This document shows, piece by piece, positions 44,585 to 50,000 of a stretch of DNA of 50,000 nucleotides. Position 1 is the first letter of the stretch. Each line of letters begins with the position of its first letter. Below the pieces are notes generated by a model that saw only the letters and a program-made list of their open reading frames with translations, was not told the origin of the DNA and did not search any database. Location: assembly GCF_964340395.1 (NCBI RefSeq), contig NC_135559.1:6643759-6693758 (forward strand), given 5' to 3'. The position numbers were made by a program, and so were the translations under genes. Source of the DNA: Glandiceps talaboti. Taxonomy: Eukaryota > Hemichordata > Enteropneusta > Spengelidae.

Positions 44585-45993
44585 ACTGACTGACTGACTG
44601 ATACGGAATGATAGAATAAGAAATAACTTAGAGATAGAGATGGAGAGAGGAAAGAAATCTTGACATTCAGTGTAACACATTACAGTAAGATAAAAAGAAT
44701 GAAGAAATTTCTTATATATACACACAAAACCTTGTATATGTTATATATCAGTATGATCAAACTCCATGTCGTTGAGGTACCGTCCGTATTAAAATACATT
44801 AATATTCTGTTCCAATAAAACCAGATATAGTTACACATATTAAGGGACCTAACTGATGTTTTCTGAACTCAAGTCATGTTGGGAAAAGATATGTAAATGA
44901 CAACGCGATGTACGGTGTTTATAAATTACACAGAGTGCGTTGCATACAAAACTATAATATTATCCATCGAAATAAACTCCCTGGGGGGCAGCAAGACTTA
45001 TGCAGTATTCTAGTACAGTCACCAGGGCTAGGGTTATGTGTAATTTATCAAGTTTGGAATCCTGTTAGTTACGACTTCTCTGAAATAGTATTTAATGTGA
45101 TAGATTCTTGCACTGATCATTACTGAAGTGTGTTTCTTCTGGGGACTTTCGTGTAATAATACTTTATGAAGAAAATATATTGTTCACTGAAAAGGATAGC
45201 TTGAAAGATCCGGACGTTCATTCCCCTTTAATATATAATGCGCTCACTCACATCATGGTAGCGAGTGTTATCACATAAAAGCGGACCAACGGCTGGACTA
45301 CATGCAGGAGTGTATTGCGATACAAAACTCTTAATGTTCCATCAACAGAGAGAGCTTTTAAGGTTTCAGAAATCAGCATTCCGCTCAGTAGATGATAGTT
45401 GACGACGTACTTTCTTCGTTAGATATAGTTTACGTATTTTTTCTATCTAAATTACAATAGTTGGGAAGTGTGATTATGATGTTATTCGTAACTGCAATTG
45501 TAAAAATTCCCAATTCACATCTCATTCTTCCAATTTTATGACATACGTCATCTTTAAATGTAATTTAGTTGTGGAATATAAAAACAATAACCAACGACAT
45601 ACATTCAAAAGATGCCAACGCGTGCATTCAGCGGAAGAAATTTCAAGTCTAACTCTTTATTGGAACGAGACATTGTCGCATCAGACATCAGACTCATGCT
45701 TCCTACTGCCCAGTCTCTGGCGCCCCCTATCGGTAAGACAAAAGAAACAGGTGACCCATATCTTATCCGAGTGGTAATGCTAAATTGATAAACCTCACAT
45801 TGCACATAACCTTGAAATCCTTGACAGTGTATGGTAAAATGGTTAGAGGTATTTAAGTATTCATTAGAATGGACGAGATCTTTAATGCACGGACCATTGA
45901 ACTTCGATAGTCCATACATCACTAACTGAGTTATCTACGTAATTATACATGTAAATTACTTGATAGTGCAGTCATTTTGACCATGGATGTATT

Positions 45994-45995
<2 letters not shown>

Positions 45996-46040
<45 letters not shown>

Positions 46041-46127
46041 GGCAGGCAGGCAGGCAGACAAGCAGACAGACAGACAGACAGACAGGCAGACAGACAGACA
46101 GACAGACAGACAAACGTTATGTTAAAG

Positions 46128-46190
<63 letters not shown>
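45996..46190. repeat. (GACA)n(GGCA)n and (TA)n microsatellites
   Basis: GACA/GGCA units to about 46111, then a pure TA run of about 58 bp at 46132-46190. Confidence 0.95.
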
Positions 46191-46194
<4 letters not shown>

Positions 46195-46444
46195 TATTTA
46201 TAATAGATGTATGCTAGACTATGTGCGTGTGTATTTGTCTCTGTGTGGCATTGTTCGTATGGAATAGAACCATGCGTCACTGATACGCTATGTATCTGTG
46301 AGATGTCGAGAACTTCATTGAATTGTAATCAATAGATAACCAAAAGGTCATCCAGAGGTCACGACTTGAATACTGAAAACCGAAATCTCACTATCATACT
46401 TAGACAACACGCAAATCATGTGATGTGTAGTAGCTTTGATAAAC

Positions 46445-46450
46445 TTTATT
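46445..46450 (-). terminator. Candidate poly(A) signal of gene C
   Basis: AATAAA on the minus strand about 320 bases after the TGA at 46774-46772. Confidence 0.35.
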
Positions 46451-46771
46451 ACAGAAAATCAGACATCCAGATACGCTATTTCTTTAAATCATTTTTTTGT
46501 CTATACCAAAATATACCTTATTTTAGTTAAACCATTTGAAATTGATACTATAAAAATAAATGGAAATGAATATGTACAAATCGTACATTAATTTTGACAT
46601 TTCTATGGTATGTATATACAGATAGCTACTGGTTTTAGTATTGTAAACCTACCGAGACTATAGTACTAATTTTCCGTATTTTTAAGCGATATGTGATGAT
46701 TTGTACTACATTAGAACATTTCTAAAATATAACCAAGGTGACTTCTTAAAGTAAAGATCTGAATAACTTGA

Positions 46772-48156
<1,385 letters not shown>

Positions 48157-49976
48157 CTGTAATCAAATGAATTATAAGAAACACGTATATAATACAGTGC
48201 ACACGAACAGATCGTAAGATATACATGAAGCGCCCTCAGATACTGACACCTGTTGATCAGTGCTTACCAGCGCCTTAAGACTGTTTAATGACGTCAACCG
48301 ATATGAGTCTCTACAGATATGGAATGCTGTACTATAAAAGTGTCTGAATTTTCGGTGAAAGTAGTTCGGAGAATTGCTATGTTTGTATTGTGAACAGTGC
48401 AGATTTTTTTTCTGTAGGCCTCGATTATACAAATGAATGTGAGCAATGAGTTAACACCGCGTGTAAGAAGTCTTTACTGTTACGAATTCCAATTGATAAT
48501 AATAGCTTGTGGTGTCACATTAAAACCTTTTTCATGTACCAACATATTTAACTACTGCATGGATATATTGATACACCCATGACCACTGTAACAACATTAG
48601 TAACAACCACGGACAGTTATATAAACAAATTATAACGTAAAAATTCCCCTAGATTTGCCCTACAGTTCTGTTGATCCAGACAGTCCAGTTTACTTTTCTG
48701 CTAAGTAATGGTCGTTCCGCGAGTAAAACAGCAAAGGAATTTCTAGATTAACCTATTGTATAGTCGGGAGAATGGATATCAAAAGTAATTCATAGACTTT
48801 TAGCTTTAATTTTGATACACTAAGCAACCAATACAGTATGCACGCAGGTGAATGACGCCCTGGGATTCTCCCCCATTACGTATGCATACCATCTGTTCAA
48901 GTTCAAATTCGGTGGTATACAATCGAAACCATAACCTCCCCTGATCACGAAATGACAATCACATAACAAATGAACTTTTAGATCATTAAACAGACATTTT
49001 AAAACCTTCATAATGGCGAACCTACGTGCTTGCACTCAACGATTAAAATTGTTACAGATAGTTTTTGCCGTACTTGTATTATCATTGCTGTCACGATTCA
49101 CACATTAATCAATATCCGTGCTCGATGCTGCGGTCACAGAGTCATGATATATAGCTCAAACCATCAAAACCACGCTGAAATTTTTCTATTAGTGTATACG
49201 ATTATGGTACTTGTTCTGTTTGTAAAAAAAACTCTTTCGTAAATTACACTCTGACCGCCAGACAACGTCAATGCGAAATGTATTCATAGTAAACAGTTGA
49301 TAGTTGTCAATTGTAAACAGTTCTCATTAGCTAGTCAGATAAAAAATGTTGCATTGCGACAAACGATAGCCAATCAAAATGCGCGTTATTGTCCCCGATT
49401 TGTATTTCTTTTTGCACCTGACACAATGGTTATTGCGATGGTTGGACGATTCACAAGAGAATGATCAATCGTCTTTTCATCAAAGAGTTTGTTCTTTCAT
49501 TGTAGTCTTTGAGAACATCCCTTTGAAAACAAGTACAGCTTTAACTTAAGTGCAACAGGAGTGATCGTCCTGTAAACTTTTCGACAACAGTATCTTTACC
49601 CCGGGGGATCTCTACAGAGAATATGGGACGGGTGAACACACACCCATGACCATTTTTACAACAGCGTCTTCATAAAGAGAATGAATTGATCACATTAACA
49701 TACAACATAGGAGTGACATAGAACCATATACATTCTAATAGTAGTATCTTCACAGACGAAATGAATGGATTCCAACAGATATTGGCTCCCCTGTGACACG
49801 AATAAAAATTAAGCCGAAATATGGACTCTAAAACGGATTATAAACATCGGCCGTGGGGGTTAAAGTTCATGTCTTATCAATAGCGTAGACAAGATATATT
49901 TTGTAGCCATGTACTAATTAAAATGATGGTATAACACTGAATTCACTTTCCTATACGTGACGAAATGCTGCATTAA
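48157..49976. other. Upstream part of gene C, probably intron
   Basis: No exon for the calmodulin N-terminus is seen. I see nothing else that can be supported. Confidence 0.45.
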
Positions 49977-50000
49977 TTAAATAAATAAATAAATAAATAA
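49977..50000. repeat. (AATA)n microsatellite at the window edge
   Basis: Six TAAA-type units continuing past the right edge. Confidence 0.85.

Noticed and set aside
48241-48275. Candidate upstream exon of gene C ending GCGCTG|GTAAGC
   Set aside because: In the required phase the reading frame contains a stop just before the donor, and no calmodulin N-terminal residues appear.

Overview
This is nuclear DNA of an animal, most likely a marine invertebrate; hemichordate, cephalochordate and lophotrochozoan all remain possible and I cannot choose between them. The evidence is small exons with GT/AG boundaries and conserved phases, AT-rich introns of 0.2 to 5 kb, abundant GACA/GATA/CATA microsatellites, tRNA-derived SINE-like elements and a foldback MITE-like family. 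There are no bacterial operons, and the long open frames inside the microsatellites are artefacts.

Four protein-coding genes can be assembled exon by exon. Three are EF-hand genes in tandem on the minus strand. Gene A (about 17924 down to 3048) is a divergent calmodulin-like protein of about 177 residues with a polar N-terminal extension. Gene B (39019 down to 33443) is a complete 149-residue calmodulin. Gene C (48156 down to 46772) is a calmodulin paralogue whose first one or two exons lie beyond the right edge or were not found. All share the classical calmodulin intron phases, so they descend from one duplicated ancestor. Genes B and C keep long stretches of near-identical exon sequence, which suggests recent duplication or gene conversion.

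Between gene A and gene B, on the plus strand, lies a secreted protein gene (19883 to about 28709). It has a signal-peptide exon followed by seven exons that each encode one EGF-like domain, all in phase 1-1. A short terminal exon is proposed. Its start is divergent from that of gene A, about 2 kb away.

The rest is intron and intergenic DNA. It holds microsatellites, two copies of a TA-flanked foldback element (14316-14672, 31452-31803), two tRNA-like SINE candidates (about 29540-29660 and 39900-40067), probable LINE reverse-transcriptase relics (15.1-15.7 kb, 5.7-5.9 kb), a recent 235-bp duplication (30261/33540), two diverged dispersed repeat families, a small minisatellite and several strong hairpins. 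I see no clearly novel molecular system. The most informative items are the calmodulin cluster with its divergent member, the EGF-only secreted gene and the foldback elements.
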